A stretch of 64,000 nucleotides of DNA from Leptospira gomenensis (GCF_004770155.1 NZ_RQFA01000080.1:306424-370423); one strand, 5' to 3'; positions 46,432 through 58,711 are shown, counted from the stretch's first letter. Notes: generated by a model not told the origin, from the letters alone. Numbers and translations are program-made.

Positions 46432-47726
46432 TCTTCCCGCACTCTTTCGATTCTGGCGCCTAACGCGCGCAGACGAGTATCTATGTTTTCGAAACCCCGA
46501 TCGATTTGTCCTATGTTGTGGATATAACTCGTTCCTTCCGCACAAAGGGCCGCTATGATCATCGCCATTCCGGCGCGTATATCGGGGCTTGCCACTTTTT
46601 GACCGTAAAGTCTGGAATGTCCGATCACGATCGCGCGATGCGGATCGCAAAGAATGATTTGTGCTCCCATGGCGATGATATTATCCACGAAGAACAGTCT
46701 GGATTCGAACATTTTTTCATGAATCAATACCGTGCCCTTACACTGAGTGGCGGTGACCAGGGCGACCGAAGTCATGTCCGCGGGAAATCCCGGCCACGGA
46801 GAATCGTCTATCTTCGGGGTCGCTCCGTGGTAATCGGGGATGATTTCCATTTTCTGATCCGCAGGTACAAGAATTCCGTTTTCGTGAGGGCGCACTTCGA
46901 TTCCGAGACGGGAATAAACCATACGGATCATACGGATGTCCTCCAATTCCACGTCGCGGATCATCAATTCTCCACCGGTAACGGCTGCGAGGCTGATAAA
47001 AGAACCCACTTCCAAATAATCGGAACCGATCCTGTGTTCTTTGGCGGGAGGTTTGAGCGAGGCCACACCTTCTATGGTGAGAATGTTGGAACCTATTCCC
47101 GAAATTTTCGCGCCGGCAGAGTTTAAAAAATGACAGAGTCGCTGAACGTGGGGCTCGCTTGCGGCGTGGCGAAGGGTCGTGGTGCCTTCGGCAAAAACGG
47201 CCGCCATAACCGCGTTTTCCGTTCCCGTGACGGAAGCCTCGTCCATCAGAATATCCGTTCCTCGGAGTCGGTCCGCTTTAATTTCGTATCCGTCCGGAAA
47301 AACTTCGATCGTCGCACCTAATGATTGTAATGCGAGAAGGTGCGTATCCAATCTTCTCCTTCCGATTTTATCGCCGCCGGGTTTGGGAAGAAAGACCCTT
47401 CCCGTCATTGCAAGGATCGGCCCCGCAAGCGTAACTGCGCCGCGAATTCGGGAACAAAGTTCTTCGGGAAGTTGGTTTTTCAGATTTCCGTCGTGTTTAA
47501 AAAGATACGTTCCCGGTTCCTCCTCGACGATCTCCATTCCCAGATGCCGAAGCACTTCCATCAACATCAGTACGTCCGAGATCACGGGTATATTGCTGAT
47601 ACGCACTTCTCCTGGAACCATACATACCGCACCGAGAAGTGGTAGCGCCTCGTTTTTATTTCCTTGCGGAACCACGGTTCCGTGAAGCGGGGTCTTTCCA
47701 ATGATCTTAAAATACGAAGAACTCAT
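46428..47726 (-). CDS. murA: UDP-N-acetylglucosamine enolpyruvyltransferase MurA, fosfomycin-insensitive type
   Basis: 432 residues. N-terminal [13 protein letters not shown] (K24 region), the active-site loop [17 protein letters not shown] where the usual catalytic Cys of PGGC is Asp (D119), and the C-domain [35 protein letters not shown] and [19 protein letters not shown] blocks. Enzymes with Asp here are active and resist fosfomycin, as is well described for mycobacteria and Chlamydia; fosfomycin is part of selective media for leptospires. First committed step of peptidoglycan synthesis. It overlaps the ferredoxin start at 46431. Confidence 0.96.
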   Translation of the reverse strand: MSSSYFKIIGKTPLHGTVVPQGNKNEALPLLGAVCMVPGEVRISNIPVISDVLMLMEVLRHLGMEIVEEEPGTYLFKHDGNLKNQLPEELCSRIRGAVTLAGPILAMTGRVFLPKPGGDKIGRRRLDTHLLALQSLGATIEVFPDGYEIKADRLRGTDILMDEASVTGTENAVMAAVFAEGTTTLRHAASEPHVQRLCHFLNSAGAKISGIGSNILTIEGVASLKPPAKEHRIGSDYLEVGSFISLAAVTGGELMIRDVELEDIRMIRMVYSRLGIEVRPHENGILVPADQKMEIIPDYHGATPKIDDSPWPGFPADMTSVALVTATQCKGTVLIHEKMFESRLFFVDNIIAMGAQIILCDPHRAIVIGHSRLYGQKVASPDIRAGMAMIIAALCAEGTSYIHNIGQIDRGFENIDTRLRALGARIERVRED

Positions 47727-47870
47727 AATGATAAACTGTAGGATCCGTTCTTTCTGGCAATCGAATTGTAGCGACTCTTTCGACTGTGTTTTTAGGTGAT
47801 AAATTCCCGGTCTTCGATCAAGAACGGTTTCCTAAGATGAATTCTGTTGACTTCCCGTTCCGATCAGGAG

Positions 47871-49664
47871 ATGAACGTTTTATCCATGGACACTTTACAT
47901 CATCGTTTTCAGCAGTTCCAGAAGACCGTCTGGTTCAATCTATTCTGTTATCTTTGGACAGGGCTTTTTTCTTTTCTGGCGTTTGCGCCGATTTCCCTCA
48001 GTCATTTCGTTTGGATCGCTCCGTTCGGTCTTTTTTGGCTGAGTCTGAAATACCACGGAAGTTATAAAAAATTATTCTACCACGGTCTTTTGATCGGAGT
48101 CGTTTTTTATTCGATTTCGTTTCATTGGATCATCCACATGTCCATCACCTTCGGAAACTTTCCGTATCCGGTCGCCGTTTTGATCCTTCTCTTTGCGGGA
48201 CTTCTTTTCAGTTTGAAATTTCCGATCTTTATGCTGAGTTTTTCGTTTCTTTCGGGAAAGATAGGCCGTCATTCGGTTTGGGTTGCGGGTTTTTGCGGGT
48301 TGTTGTCCGAATTGATCGGCCCTCAATTGTTTCCTTGGTATTGGGGAAACTTGGCTGCCGGGAATCTGATCCTGGCTCAGAACGTGGAAATCACCGGGGT
48401 TTACGGTATCAGTTTTCTAGTGTTTGTGGTTTCTTATACGTTGTTCCAATCGAATCCCTGGCATTGGAAAGAAATATTCCGATCGAAGGAAAAAAGAAAT
48501 CAATATCTGCGGTTTATCGCCTTTCCTTCGCTCTTGCTTCTTGCGTTCATCGTATCCGGAATCATTCTTTTTAAAAAATGGGAAAACGTAAAGCCGGTCA
48601 AATCGTTGAACGTGCTGGTGATCCAGCCGGACGCTCCTCTGAGTTTTCGCGACGGACGAGAGGTAAAAGAATCGATCGAAGCGTTGATGGCGCGTATCGA
48701 ACGTCTGGCCGAAGAAGGCGTGGTAAGAATGGGGAAAAAGCCGGATCTGATCGTATTACCGGAAGCTGGCGTGCCGTTCTTTTCTGCGCATAACACTCCT
48801 GTGACGACGATCGCGAGGCGATTGTATTGGCACCGTTTCGATTCCTTGATGTTCCTTTTGGCGAATAAATACAAGGCGAACGTTTTTTTCAACGAAATCG
48901 ACGCGGGATACAAGGGAACTCCGGGATCTCGAAATTTAAGATATTATAATAATAACGTATTGTATGATCCTAACGGGGATAGAAGGGACGCGTATCAGAA
49001 GAAGTTTCTTCTGATGTTCGGAGAATATATGCCCTTCGATTTTTTATACGATCTGAGTCAACAGACGGGAAGATTCGAGCCGGGTCTGACCCACAATCTA
49101 ATACGTTATTATACGCCTGAGGATAAAGACAAATCTCCGAAGGGGTTACACTTAGGTTGGATTGATACGGAGAATTTGAATCACGAAACGGTTCGGTCCT
49201 ATTACGAACCTGCGAAAACGGAACTGAAAGAAGCCGGAAAATTTCTTCCGTTGATCTGTTACGAAGTGATTCTTCCCGAGTTTGTGAGGGAATTTAGGAC
49301 GGCCGGGAATCCCGAATTTATCGCGAATTTGACCAACGATAAATGGTACGGAACGACTACGGAAAGCGATCAGCATATGGAACTCGGAAGGTTGCGTTCC
49401 ATCGAGTTGAGACGGTGGATGGTTCGATCCACGAATTCAGGAATTACTGCGAATATAGATCATCTCGGGAGATTCGTAGGCGGCAAAAAAACCGGATTGA
49501 TGACCGCTGAAACACTTTCTGAAACGATCGATGTGATCGATTCTCCTCCGACGTTTTATACTCAGTATGGGAATTTGATTCCTTGGGTCATGTTGGGTCT
49601 GACCGGAATTTATTATCTGAATCTTTTGATCGGGATCAAAAAGGGAAATAAGGGTATTTCTTAA
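47871..49664 (+). CDS. lnt: Apolipoprotein N-acyltransferase Lnt
   Basis: 597 residues from ATG 47871 (AGGAG abuts it; ATG 47886 is an alternative). N-terminal part with about six to seven membrane helices (through about 235), then a periplasmic carbon-nitrogen hydrolase domain with the Glu-Lys-Cys triad: [23 protein letters not shown] and [12 protein letters not shown] last helix (about 570, [21 protein letters not shown]) closes it. It adds the third acyl chain to lipoproteins, consistent with the many lipoproteins of spirochaetes. Divergent from murA. Confidence 0.93.
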   Translation: MNVLSMDTLHHRFQQFQKTVWFNLFCYLWTGLFSFLAFAPISLSHFVWIAPFGLFWLSLKYHGSYKKLFYHGLLIGVVFYSISFHWIIHMSITFGNFPYPVAVLILLFAGLLFSLKFPIFMLSFSFLSGKIGRHSVWVAGFCGLLSELIGPQLFPWYWGNLAAGNLILAQNVEITGVYGISFLVFVVSYTLFQSNPWHWKEIFRSKEKRNQYLRFIAFPSLLLLAFIVSGIILFKKWENVKPVKSLNVLVIQPDAPLSFRDGREVKESIEALMARIERLAEEGVVRMGKKPDLIVLPEAGVPFFSAHNTPVTTIARRLYWHRFDSLMFLLANKYKANVFFNEIDAGYKGTPGSRNLRYYNNNVLYDPNGDRRDAYQKKFLLMFGEYMPFDFLYDLSQQTGRFEPGLTHNLIRYYTPEDKDKSPKGLHLGWIDTENLNHETVRSYYEPAKTELKEAGKFLPLICYEVILPEFVREFRTAGNPEFIANLTNDKWYGTTTESDQHMELGRLRSIELRRWMVRSTNSGITANIDHLGRFVGGKKTGLMTAETLSETIDVIDSPPTFYTQYGNLIPWVMLGLTGIYYLNLLIGIKKGNKGIS

Positions 49665-49768
49665 TCGTTTCTTTTGGTAACTTGACCGGTTTTTTCAAGG
49701 AAAATAGGGAAATGGATTGTTTGGATCTGTGCTGTTTTTCTTGGATTTTTTCGTGGATCAAGGATTTC

Positions 49769-49785
49769 GTGTGAGTTCCCGCACA
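49769..49785. repeat. Palindromic repeat copy, TGTGAGTTCCCGCACA
   Basis: Imperfect inverted repeat (GTGTGAG / CCGCAC arms) of the family also found at 7547-7560 and in the next three entries. Confidence 0.45.
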
Positions 49786-49836
49786 AGTTTGACTACAAAA
49801 GAAAATTTCTCCGCAAGAAAGTGGATCCGGGTAGAG

Positions 49837-49854
49837 GTATGAGTTCCCTCATAC
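49837..49854. repeat. Palindromic repeat copy, GTATGAG-TTCC-CTCATAC
   Basis: Perfect 7-bp arms with a 4-bp centre. Confidence 0.6.
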
Positions 49855-49881
49855 GCTTCCCCGGAAAAATTTTTTCCCGCG

Positions 49882-49891
49882 GGGAGCTCCC
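49882..49891. repeat. Palindromic repeat copy, GGGAGCTCCC
   Basis: Core 10-bp palindrome, followed by ACAC and preceded by GCGG, a degenerate copy of the element at 49945. Confidence 0.55.
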
Positions 49892-49944
49892 ACACAAAAA
49901 TATCGGCTCCTTGTAGTTCAGTTACAAGGATTGCAACGAGCCCT

Positions 49945-49972
49945 GGAGGGTGTGGGAGCTCCCACACCCTCC
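49945..49972. repeat. Perfect 28-bp palindrome
   Basis: Arms GGAGGGTGTGGGAG / CTCCCACACCCTCC are fully complementary. As RNA or DNA it would form a 14-bp hairpin with no loop, or be a cruciform. It is 10 bp past the stop of the gene at 49982 (minus), so it may protect or end that transcript, although no T-tract follows. Member of the family listed above. Confidence 0.85.
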
Positions 49973-49981
49973 CTCTCAAAT

Positions 49982-51112
49982 TTACGGATTGATCAGATAG
50001 TACGAAAGAATTCCGTGATACGTTTCTTCCGAACCTGAAATGAGTTGTTTGTCGGGACAATGAACGGTCAGGTCCGCCAAAGAATAAATTTGATACGGTT
50101 TAGCGAAAAATAACCGGATAAAAAAACGAAGAACAGCGGAAATATTGGAAAGCACGTTGATACTTCCGACAGATCGCCTTCGAATCAGTTCGGCGAAACA
50201 TCCGTTATCCAAATGGATTTTTTCGCGAAGCGGAAGTTCATATCCGGAAAAAGGTTCTTTCTCCGATTCTAACGTTTCAAAACGAATCACTTTTCCCGAT
50301 AAAATGGTCTTACCCGCCGGACTCAAAAGAACCGCGGTTCTAAAAAAACCTCCGGGAAACGAATCGTTTCCGATAAATCCCCCCGTATAAAAACGGAATT
50401 CTTTCCCGTTGATCGAACGGAAAAGTTCCCAACGTCGGCTGTATTTATAAACTTCATAGTTGGTCAGAAGATGTTCCAATCCACCGGTTCCGAGCAAATC
50501 CTTCTTTTTACCGTCCTGAACGAGATAACCCCAAGCCGACTGAAAAGAATAAGCCATATCTGCCTGTACGAATCCGGCCGAATCTTTTACCGGATACTTT
50601 CCTCCGGAAAGGGAAACCCCTTGTTTGAGATCGGATTTAAAAGATAAGAATAATTTAATATTCTCCGTTTCCTGTTGGATTTCTATCCCTTCCGAATTGA
50701 GATTCATCCTATTGTTTTCGATCTTAAGATCGAACTTTCCCTTTTCCGCGGTCAGTTCTTTGGAGGAAAATTCTTTGGTTACGAATTGGGTCCCTTCCCC
50801 CAAAGTGTGAACGACCAAACTGATCCCGCAATTTTTCGTACCCGGACCGAGATTGCTGACTAAAAACGTCGCGTAGATGAACGTCTTGTCGTCCCGATAG
50901 GAAAAATTCCAGGCTTGAAAATATCCTTCCTGAGAATGCGGCTGAAAAGAATAATCTTTCAACGACGCCTTTCGCAAGTTCGTAAAATCTTCCGCTTTTA
51001 CGTCCGAATACGAAAAGAACGAAACTAAAAATAAAACCGATAAAACTCGGATAAGCGGCGGAATCGTCGGAACTTTTGCGGAAGGATTTCCCGGGCGTCT
51101 CGAATATAACAT
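49982..51112 (-). CDS. Exported protein, possible CrtC/Svf1-like lipocalin fold
   Basis: 376 residues from ATG 51112; a longer frame to 51202 would overlap the upstream gene. Signal peptide (LIRVLSVLFLVSFFSYSDVKA) cleaved before EDF. The mature part is beta-rich: AWNFSYRDDKTFIYATFLVSNLGPGTKNCGISLVVHTLGEG, a W-N-F then Y-A-x-F-x-V pattern resembling the two-lipocalin Svf1/CrtC superfamily. The C-terminal part has a Cys-containing loop (LDNGCFAELI) and NVLSNISAVLRFFIRLFF, possibly amphipathic. Lipocalin assignment is weak; it may bind a lipid in the periplasm. Confidence 0.55.
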   Translation of the reverse strand: MLYSRRPGNPSAKVPTIPPLIRVLSVLFLVSFFSYSDVKAEDFTNLRKASLKDYSFQPHSQEGYFQAWNFSYRDDKTFIYATFLVSNLGPGTKNCGISLVVHTLGEGTQFVTKEFSSKELTAEKGKFDLKIENNRMNLNSEGIEIQQETENIKLFLSFKSDLKQGVSLSGGKYPVKDSAGFVQADMAYSFQSAWGYLVQDGKKKDLLGTGGLEHLLTNYEVYKYSRRWELFRSINGKEFRFYTGGFIGNDSFPGGFFRTAVLLSPAGKTILSGKVIRFETLESEKEPFSGYELPLREKIHLDNGCFAELIRRRSVGSINVLSNISAVLRFFIRLFFAKPYQIYSLADLTVHCPDKQLISGSEETYHGILSYYLINP

Positions 51113-51144
51113 GCAGAAAGAACTTACGCCCGGGAGACATTCGA

Positions 51145-51564
51145 TCAAGCAGAATCTTTTTGCGCTTCCGTTTTCGTAATCGAAAGATCGGCTAAAACAC
51201 AATCGGTTTCATAAAGATCGGAAAGGCAGACGATCTGAAAAATCGGATGATCGTTTTTGCCTTCGAATAAAAACCGTTCCTGTTCCTCCCGGATTCCGTC
51301 CAAATGAATCCATGAATCGAAACGGTTTCCGGATTTTAATACTACGGCGAAATCGTAGGTTCCGATCTTTTTGAAGAACACGTCGAAATCATCCGATTCC
51401 CGCTTTTCCAACTCGAATCTTAATTTTTGAGAACCGAGTTTTTTCGATTCCGAAACGACGGGCGCGTAGTGTCGATTGAGAGCGGAAAGAATTTTCCTGA
51501 ATTCGTCTTTCCTTCCCTGCAAACGCATCCATTCTCCGTCGTCCAAATTTACGGTTTCCTTCAT
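51145..51564 (-). CDS. Hypothetical 139-residue protein
   Basis: Not recognised. Soluble, helical N-terminal (MKETVNLDDGEWMRLQGRKDEFRKILSALNRHYAPV) with a beta-like middle (FELEKRESDDFDVFFKKIGTYDFAVVLKSGNRFDSWIHLDGI) and an acidic-basic C-terminus (ITKTEAQKDSA). No cysteine cluster or membrane segment. It lies 32 bp upstream of the exported lipocalin-like gene on the same strand, so it may be co-transcribed. Downstream partner or regulator possible; no function given. Confidence 0.65.
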   Translation of the reverse strand: MKETVNLDDGEWMRLQGRKDEFRKILSALNRHYAPVVSESKKLGSQKLRFELEKRESDDFDVFFKKIGTYDFAVVLKSGNRFDSWIHLDGIREEQERFLFEGKNDHPIFQIVCLSDLYETDCVLADLSITKTEAQKDSA

Positions 51565-51607
51565 GGTTTACCCCTTCGAGATAAACCGGTTCCGAAACGG
51601 TTCGACA

Positions 51608-51632
51608 AGAACGGGATTCCCGCTCTTTTTTT
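51608..51632 (+). terminator. Orphan plus-strand terminator-like hairpin
   Basis: AGAACGGG-ATT-CCCGCTCT (one mismatch) followed by seven T. No plus-strand gene ends here, only the divergent start of the gene at 51564. It may end an antisense or small transcript. Confidence 0.4.
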
Positions 51633-51772
51633 GGAATTCCCCGGAAAAAATCTAATGCGGACGTTCGAAAGAGAATACAATAGAGTCGGGACGTTTTGAT
51701 TCCTTCCGGACGATCTTCTTTTTAATAAATCTTGCTAAAAAACGGAAAATCAAAATAGTATCTTTCAGAACT

Positions 51773-52348
<576 letters not shown>

Positions 52349-52395
52349 CTTTGAAACAAAAGAATATTCTACTATTTTAATATTGTAACTATCTA

Positions 52396-53604
<1,209 letters not shown>

Positions 53605-53612
53605 GTTTCTCG

Positions 53613-53646
53613 AAAATTCCCGGTTCGGTTTCGGGCCGGGAATTTT
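53613..53646 (+). terminator. Intrinsic terminator after icd
   Basis: AAAATTCCCGG and CCGGGAATTTT, an 11-bp perfect stem with a 12-nt loop, 9 bp past the icd stop. The AATTTT stem base is followed by A on the plus strand, so it may also act on the minus strand. Confidence 0.8.
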
Positions 53647-53657
53647 AAAAAAGGTTT

Positions 53658-54335
53658 ATGAAGTTCTCGTTCGCATTTCCTTTCCTCAATTTTAGAGTGT
53701 TACGCGTCGGAATTCCGTCCTTCTTCGTCTTTCTTCTTTTATTTCTGAGCGATCCGCTCTTTTCCCAAAGATCACCGAAAGAGCCCCTTCCACCGTCCGA
53801 ACCTACCGTCGGAGGAGATAATCGAAATCAACGGGGAGAAACCTCCAAAGAAACCGGGACCGGCGTGGACGAAAAAGGGGAAAAAAAAGTGAAACTGATC
53901 CTTTGTGACGGTCGCGACGTGGAAGGTTATTGGAAAAATCCCTCGTTGGAGTTCAAATTCCAACATAAAAAAGGGGGAATTACATATTCAAAATCCTTAA
54001 AGTTAGAGGAGCTTTCAAAAATAAGGGTCCTTTCCTGGAAACTCAAACCGGGAAATAAACGGAAGGAAGGAACTCCGTACCGCGCCGAACCGTATCAAAT
54101 CCAGATGGTTTCTTTTTCCGGAGAATCTTTTCAGAAGGAGCCTTCTCCCACCGGAGAAATCCAACAGATACGGTTGAACAATCAATTCGGAGAAACTACG
54201 TTGTTTTTTTATTGGAACGATCTTCAATATGAAAACGGCCAGTGGTTTTCCGGTTTAAAACCCTTTTTCGGAGAATTCCGCACCGATTGCCATACGGACG
54301 TGGTCCGAGAAATTCAGTTTCCCGCAGTAAATTAA
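53658..54335 (+). CDS. Exported hypothetical protein, 225 residues
   Basis: Signal peptide ([24 protein letters not shown]) followed by a Pro/Glu-rich linker ([15 protein letters not shown], residues about 42-70). The remaining domain (about 80-225) has a beta-rich pattern ([50 protein letters not shown]). One Cys (LCDG) and a second in FRTDCHTDV near the end could pair. AAGG precedes the ATG. The stop overlaps the minus-strand gene end at 54332 by 4 bp. Not recognised. Confidence 0.65.
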   Translation: MKFSFAFPFLNFRVLRVGIPSFFVFLLLFLSDPLFSQRSPKEPLPPSEPTVGGDNRNQRGETSKETGTGVDEKGEKKVKLILCDGRDVEGYWKNPSLEFKFQHKKGGITYSKSLKLEELSKIRVLSWKLKPGNKRKEGTPYRAEPYQIQMVSFSGESFQKEPSPTGEIQQIRLNNQFGETTLFFYWNDLQYENGQWFSGLKPFFGEFRTDCHTDVVREIQFPAVN

Positions 54336-55111
54336 ATATTTTGAATGTATTCTATAATCTTTCTTTCCGAATACGGTTTGGGAAGAACGTGGATGTTCTT
54401 TAACGCAGCGGAATCGCTTAGTTCCGCATCCTCTTCCAAACCGGTCAATACGGCGATCTTAATTTCGTCGTAACGTTTTCGGCTTCGTATCGAGTGTACG
54501 AGGTCTTCGCCTGAAAATCCAGGCATGATCCAATCCGTAAAAACGTAGGAAACCGTTTCGTCGGTGGTTTGAAGAAAGTCGAACGCCTTTTTTCCTTCCG
54601 TAAACGCTTGGAAGGAATATCCGTTCTTTTTTAGGATTTTACCCAAAAGAAGAAGGTTCAATTCCGAATCGTCCACGATCAGTATTTTTCCCGTTTTGGA
54701 ACTCGGAGTCGCCGTTTCGTTGGAGACGTACGCGAGATCTATGATTTCCTTAATGACGGTTTTAAAATCCTCTATATCGGAAGGTTTGGGAAAAATTCCG
54801 TCAAACCCGTACTCCGCCGATTTGTTCCGATTGGATTCGATGTCTCCGGAAGTAATCAGATATATTTTAGAATTTCTGCATGGACTTTGTCTTTGGTTGA
54901 GGAGTCCGCCGCGGATCAGTTTACACACGTCGAAACCGTCGGAGTCCGGAAGAATCATTCCCACGGTGATCACGTCGAAATGCTCCGAAAAGGCGAGCTC
55001 CAAACCCGTTTTCGCGGAACCGGCTTCCAAAATCCGAAAGTCCTCCGCCGGAAAAAAGGAGGATATGATTTTTCGAACCGTGGCTCCCGAATCAAGAACG
55101 AGGACTTTCAA
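54332..55111 (-). CDS. Tandem receiver-domain protein; first receiver decayed
   Basis: 259 residues from TTG 55111 (GGGA upstream), sharing TTGA with the previous gene; ATG 55129 is an alternative. REC1 (2-125): [10 protein letters not shown] where the DD pair is DS, and [16 protein letters not shown] where the phospho-acceptor Asp is Gly (residue 51), though FPKP near 110 is kept. REC2 (141-258): [10 protein letters not shown], acceptor D193 in [10 protein letters not shown], and LPKPYS. No output domain. So REC1 looks inactive, REC2 active, perhaps a phospho-relay or protein-interaction regulator. Third gene of the mazG run. Confidence 0.85.
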   Translation of the reverse strand: MKVLVLDSGATVRKIISSFFPAEDFRILEAGSAKTGLELAFSEHFDVITVGMILPDSDGFDVCKLIRGGLLNQRQSPCRNSKIYLITSGDIESNRNKSAEYGFDGIFPKPSDIEDFKTVIKEIIDLAYVSNETATPSSKTGKILIVDDSELNLLLLGKILKKNGYSFQAFTEGKKAFDFLQTTDETVSYVFTDWIMPGFSGEDLVHSIRSRKRYDEIKIAVLTGLEEDAELSDSAALKNIHVLPKPYSERKIIEYIQNI

Positions 55112-55500
55112 GTTCCCGATTCTCCCCATCCGACGTCGGTAATTTCCGTTTCGTAAACCGAAACCGCACGTTCCAGTTTTTCCGTAATTTTTTCCATAGG
55201 CTGGACGTGTTGTCCGTCCGGTTCGGTCCAAACGAGTTCGTCGGATTCGGCGTCGAAATTCAAGCTGATATAATAAACGGGAGAATTTCCTGCGGCGGAT
55301 TTGTCGTTTAACGGCAGTAAGGTGAAAGAACCGAAAAGCGAGAAAACGGATCGATACGATCCGTTTTTGAATTCGAAATTAAAGGAACGAGGCCATTCTT
55401 GGGATTCGGATTCGGGAGTAAGACGAAACTCCTTTCCCAAAAAAGAAATCAACGTTTCCGTAATACGAATCCTGGCTTGCAGGGAATTTTGATCTTTCAT
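55108..55500 (-). CDS. Hypothetical protein between mazG and the tandem receiver
   Basis: 130 residues from ATG 55500, which overlaps the mazG stop (ATGA); its own stop overlaps the REC start. Helical N-terminus ([22 protein letters not shown]) and a beta-rich middle ([44 protein letters not shown]), ending with helix [22 protein letters not shown]. Its size and beta-sheet/helix alternation resemble small adaptor domains. Not recognised. Confidence 0.68.
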   Translation of the reverse strand: MKDQNSLQARIRITETLISFLGKEFRLTPESESQEWPRSFNFEFKNGSYRSVFSLFGSFTLLPLNDKSAAGNSPVYYISLNFDAESDELVWTEPDGQHVQPMEKITEKLERAVSVYETEITDVGWGESGT

Positions 55501-56312
55501 TTCTCTACGGATTTTGCCTCGTTCCAAAGTTCGTCCATCTCTTTCAGGTCGGATTCCGAAACGCTCTTACCGCGCGAACGCAGCTCCGTTTCTATGTGTT
55601 CGAATCTTCTTTTGAATTTTGCGTTGGCTCTCGTGAGCGCCGATTCCGCCGAAATTCCCAAATGCCTTCCGAGATTTACGAGGCTAAAAAGCAAATCTCC
55701 AAACTCTTCTTCGATTCGAACCTGATTGTTTCCGTCCGTTTTTTCACGGTCCCATTCCGTCAAAAATTCTTCCATTTCCTCGCGGACCTTGTCCTGTACG
55801 TCGGAAATATCTTTCCAATCAAAACCCGTCTTTGCGGCTTTCTTTTGATATTTCTCCGCCTTTAAAAGCGAGGAGAAATTTTCCGGAACGCCTGAGAAAA
55901 TAGACGAGGAACTAGGTTTCTTCTTTTCTTTATCTTTGATTTTTTCCCAATTTTCAATCACTTCCCGGGAAGAGGAAAGACTGAGTTCTTCGGGCCGAAA
56001 TACGTGGGGATGTCTGAAAATCAATTTATCCGAAATGGCTTTGGCTATGTCGCTTAAATCGAACGCCTTCCTTTCTTCCGCCAATCTTGCGTGAAAGACC
56101 ACTTGGAAGAGCAGATCTCCCAGCTCCTCTTTGAGAAGTTCGTCGTCCTTTTTTAGAATCGCTTCGATCACTTCCTGCGATTCTTCGATCAGATAGGGAA
56201 CCAGCGTTTGATGATCCTGTTCCTTGTCCCAAGGACATCCGTTTTCTCCGCGTAAAACCGCAGTCACTTCCTGAAGTTTGTCGATTTCTTCTCTGAGCGA
56301 GTTGGCTTTCAT
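55497..56312 (-). CDS. mazG: Nucleoside triphosphate pyrophosphohydrolase MazG
   Basis: 271 residues from ATG 56312 with GGAGGAA 7 nt upstream (the earlier ATG at 56363 lacks a site). Two all-alpha NTP-pyrophosphatase repeats: [29 protein letters not shown] and [18 protein letters not shown] in the first, [37 protein letters not shown] in the second, with the ExxE...EFGD metal motifs. It hydrolyses NTPs to NMP + PPi and can clear noncanonical nucleotides. Usual two-domain length. Confidence 0.93.
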   Translation of the reverse strand: MKANSLREEIDKLQEVTAVLRGENGCPWDKEQDHQTLVPYLIEESQEVIEAILKKDDELLKEELGDLLFQVVFHARLAEERKAFDLSDIAKAISDKLIFRHPHVFRPEELSLSSSREVIENWEKIKDKEKKKPSSSSIFSGVPENFSSLLKAEKYQKKAAKTGFDWKDISDVQDKVREEMEEFLTEWDREKTDGNNQVRIEEEFGDLLFSLVNLGRHLGISAESALTRANAKFKRRFEHIETELRSRGKSVSESDLKEMDELWNEAKSVEK

Positions 56313-56467
56313 CTGGAAATTCCTCCGAATCGTCGGGAAGTTGATATCGTCAATTTTTTCCAACGTTGATCGATTCGCATCCCTTTTCAGCCGTTTCGGG
56401 CCGGGATTGGATTGACGGGAGCCGCAAAATTGAAGTATAGTTCTAAAAAATACTTTTTAGGCTCTGT

Positions 56468-56989
56468 ATGATACGTTCAAAAAGTCTTATCGTTCTTTCC
56501 CTTATCTTAATCGCGGTCGCAAGCCGTTACTTGCCTCATCCGGCGAACTTCACTCCCGTTCTTGCGATTTCCCTTTTTGCCGGTGCGCGTTTCGTTTCCA
56601 AAAAACTTTCTCTTTTGATTCCGGTCGGAGCGCTTTTGATCAGCGACCTTTTGATCGGTTTTCACGATCAAATGTTGGCCGTTTATGCGATAACACTTCT
56701 GATGGTCGTTGCGGGTTGGAAACTTCGTGAAACTTCTTCCGCTAAAAAGATCGCCTTGTGGTCGTTAGGCGGTTCCTTTCTCTTTTTCCTCGCGACTAAC
56801 TTTTATGTTTGGGCTTTGGGATATTATTCCTACGATTTGAACGGCCTTTTACAAAGTTACCTTATGGCGATCCCGTTCTTTCACAATACTCTCCTGGGCG
56901 ATTTGTTTTACAACGGAATCCTTTTCGGAGGTTTTGCGCTCTTCGAAAGAGCCGGATGGTTTAAACTGGCTCCCGTTACCATAAAGTAA
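56468..56989 (+). CDS. Small integral membrane protein (DUF6580-like)
   Basis: 173 residues with about five membrane helices. Characteristic N-terminal block [28 protein letters not shown], then [18 protein letters not shown] (acidic D in membrane segment 2) and [27 protein letters not shown] near the end. This arrangement matches the DUF6580 family. It may be a transporter-like protein, as the family resembles ECF substrate-binding subunits in the SDxxIG block. Function unknown. Single gene. Confidence 0.75.
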   Translation: MIRSKSLIVLSLILIAVASRYLPHPANFTPVLAISLFAGARFVSKKLSLLIPVGALLISDLLIGFHDQMLAVYAITLLMVVAGWKLRETSSAKKIALWSLGGSFLFFLATNFYVWALGYYSYDLNGLLQSYLMAIPFFHNTLLGDLFYNGILFGGFALFERAGWFKLAPVTIK

Positions 56990-57250
56990 CGAGTATTCCT
57001 TTTATCCGTTTGATTCGATTCCGGTCTTCCTCGATCGGAATCGAGATTCCGTTTTTTTCCATTTCGACGTAGAATTTCGTTCGTTGTCCGGATCGATCTT
57101 CCTTTTTCGTTTTTATTCTTCTTTTTTATTCCCTTGCCTTGTTCCCTGCAAAAAAACGGATTCTATGAAATCGTTGCTCCGTTTTTCGGATTCTCTTTTC
57201 CGTAGAGCCGAGGTTCGCAGTATATTCTATTTTTCTGAAGTTGTAAGCGA

Positions 57251-58519
57251 TCAAAGAATCAGGGACACTCCCAGATAAAATCCGTAATACGCGTCCACGA
57301 CTTCCTTTTCCAGAGCGGGTCTTGTTGCAGCAAGATCCAAAGGTTTGGTGATCGTGTTTAAGGAAGTGGCGCTGATCACGTCCGGTAAAAGTAAGGACGC
57401 GTTGTAGTTATATCCGGTCACGTAGGATCGCATCTCCGTATATTGAAATCCGATCGTAAATCGGAGCCAACTTTTTCGGAAAAACGAAATTCCCGAATCC
57501 AACTGATATCCGTTCCGTTTTAAGAGGTTTTCTCCCGCCGATCCCGCGGTCTCCGTTATCAGAAAATTTTGAATCCCGTTGTAAGCGGTGGTGGCGTTCG
57601 TTTTTAAATGATATTTTCCTAATGTTTGAAAGTAATCCGCGTTTACGTGTACTTGAAAGTAGGAATTGAGTTTTTTTACGATTCTAAAACCGATCTGAGG
57701 TCCTAAGCCGCCGCCCTTTTCCTCCATATTTCCGAATCCCAATCCTCCCGGAAGGTTTCCGTATTCTTTGGAATAGATGTCGAGATTTCTAATTCCCAAA
57801 GAAGGACCGATCCTTGTACCGGATCCCGTTTGGAAAAAATACAGGAAGTTCAACTGGATATCGGTTCTCCGGAGTTCGGGTTGGTATGTGCTAAAAAATT
57901 GATTTAGGTTATCCGGGGTGGGATTGACGTTGATCGAAGAATAGGAAGGTCGGATTCTGAAATCCAGAAAAGAAGCCTCCACTCCGAATTTTTTGGATTC
58001 GGTCAAAAATAGAAATCGTATCGGATAAGCCGTCTTCGTATTTCCCTGAGGATTGGAATAATAGTTCCCGTTGGTGTTGAGCAGGTGCGCGTCGAAACCG
58101 CCGAGAGAGGCGATCGTGTCCACGTTTCGATAGGCGCCGCTCGTATAAAGAAAGGAATTGATTTCGTTTGCGGCCACGTTTTGTCTTCTTGCGAGCGATT
58201 CCGGAACCCAAGTCGCTTGTTGAAATAAGATTCCGATTTCGAACGTGGACCCTTTGGGAACTTGTTCCAATTCCTCTTCGTGTTTTGCGTTTCTTAGTTC
58301 CGTCGCTTCGTTTCGTTTGCGACGAACCTCCAAAATCAATCTTTGTCTCGTCACCGGATCCTGGCTTTTGCCGGCCTTGATTTCGAGTTCGTTCGCCTCC
58401 GCTTCCAAAACCTCGGGTGTCTTCGAAGCAACGGATCGATTTTGTCCTTCGACTTGTGATTGAAGGAGGACGATAGAAAACAAAAAGGAAACGAATGATT
58501 TTAGAAGTAGATTTTTCAT
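57251..58519 (-). CDS. Probable outer-membrane beta-barrel protein
   Basis: 422 residues from ATG 58519. Signal peptide ([22 protein letters not shown]) then a helical coiled-coil (about 30-80; [52 protein letters not shown]) and from about 90 a series of alternating hydrophobic strands, such as [44 protein letters not shown], ending in [12 protein letters not shown], a hydrophobic terminus usual for barrels. Not assigned to a named family. A coiled-coil stalk before a barrel may place it in the outer membrane. Confidence 0.65.
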   Translation of the reverse strand: MKNLLLKSFVSFLFSIVLLQSQVEGQNRSVASKTPEVLEAEANELEIKAGKSQDPVTRQRLILEVRRKRNEATELRNAKHEEELEQVPKGSTFEIGILFQQATWVPESLARRQNVAANEINSFLYTSGAYRNVDTIASLGGFDAHLLNTNGNYYSNPQGNTKTAYPIRFLFLTESKKFGVEASFLDFRIRPSYSSINVNPTPDNLNQFFSTYQPELRRTDIQLNFLYFFQTGSGTRIGPSLGIRNLDIYSKEYGNLPGGLGFGNMEEKGGGLGPQIGFRIVKKLNSYFQVHVNADYFQTLGKYHLKTNATTAYNGIQNFLITETAGSAGENLLKRNGYQLDSGISFFRKSWLRFTIGFQYTEMRSYVTGYNYNASLLLPDVISATSLNTITKPLDLAATRPALEKEVVDAYYGFYLGVSLIL

Positions 58520-58711
58520 ATGACTCGGAGTGAGAGTTAAGTAAATCGACGGAATTCGAAATTCAAACATTTTTTTCCATAAGATCGAAAAAGAAAAACG
58601 TTTCGGAACATCCCTCCGTATTTTTTCGTTTTTATTAAACGAAAATTTAACGCTCGATAAAACCAAGGAATCGTCCGATTCCAATCAGTAAGGTTTCTAA
58701 AAAATAAAATC

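Larger units (their letters stand above)
49665..49981. other. 317-bp intergenic region made of palindromic repeats
   Basis: Between lnt and the secreted gene at 49982. It has no plausible gene. It is filled by four GTGxGAGxTCCCxCAC-type palindromes (listed separately), the last of them perfect over 28 bp, and a T-rich 5' half. Confidence 0.75.

Noticed and set aside
46506..47126. A 206-codon plus-strand frame opposite murA
   Set aside because: murA is certain on the minus strand, and this frame has no recognisable motif or ribosome site.
57084..57278. 64-codon frame between the DUF6580-like gene and the outer-membrane gene
   Set aside because: Low-complexity Ser/Phe/Arg composition and no ribosome site; it also overlaps the end of the minus-strand gene.
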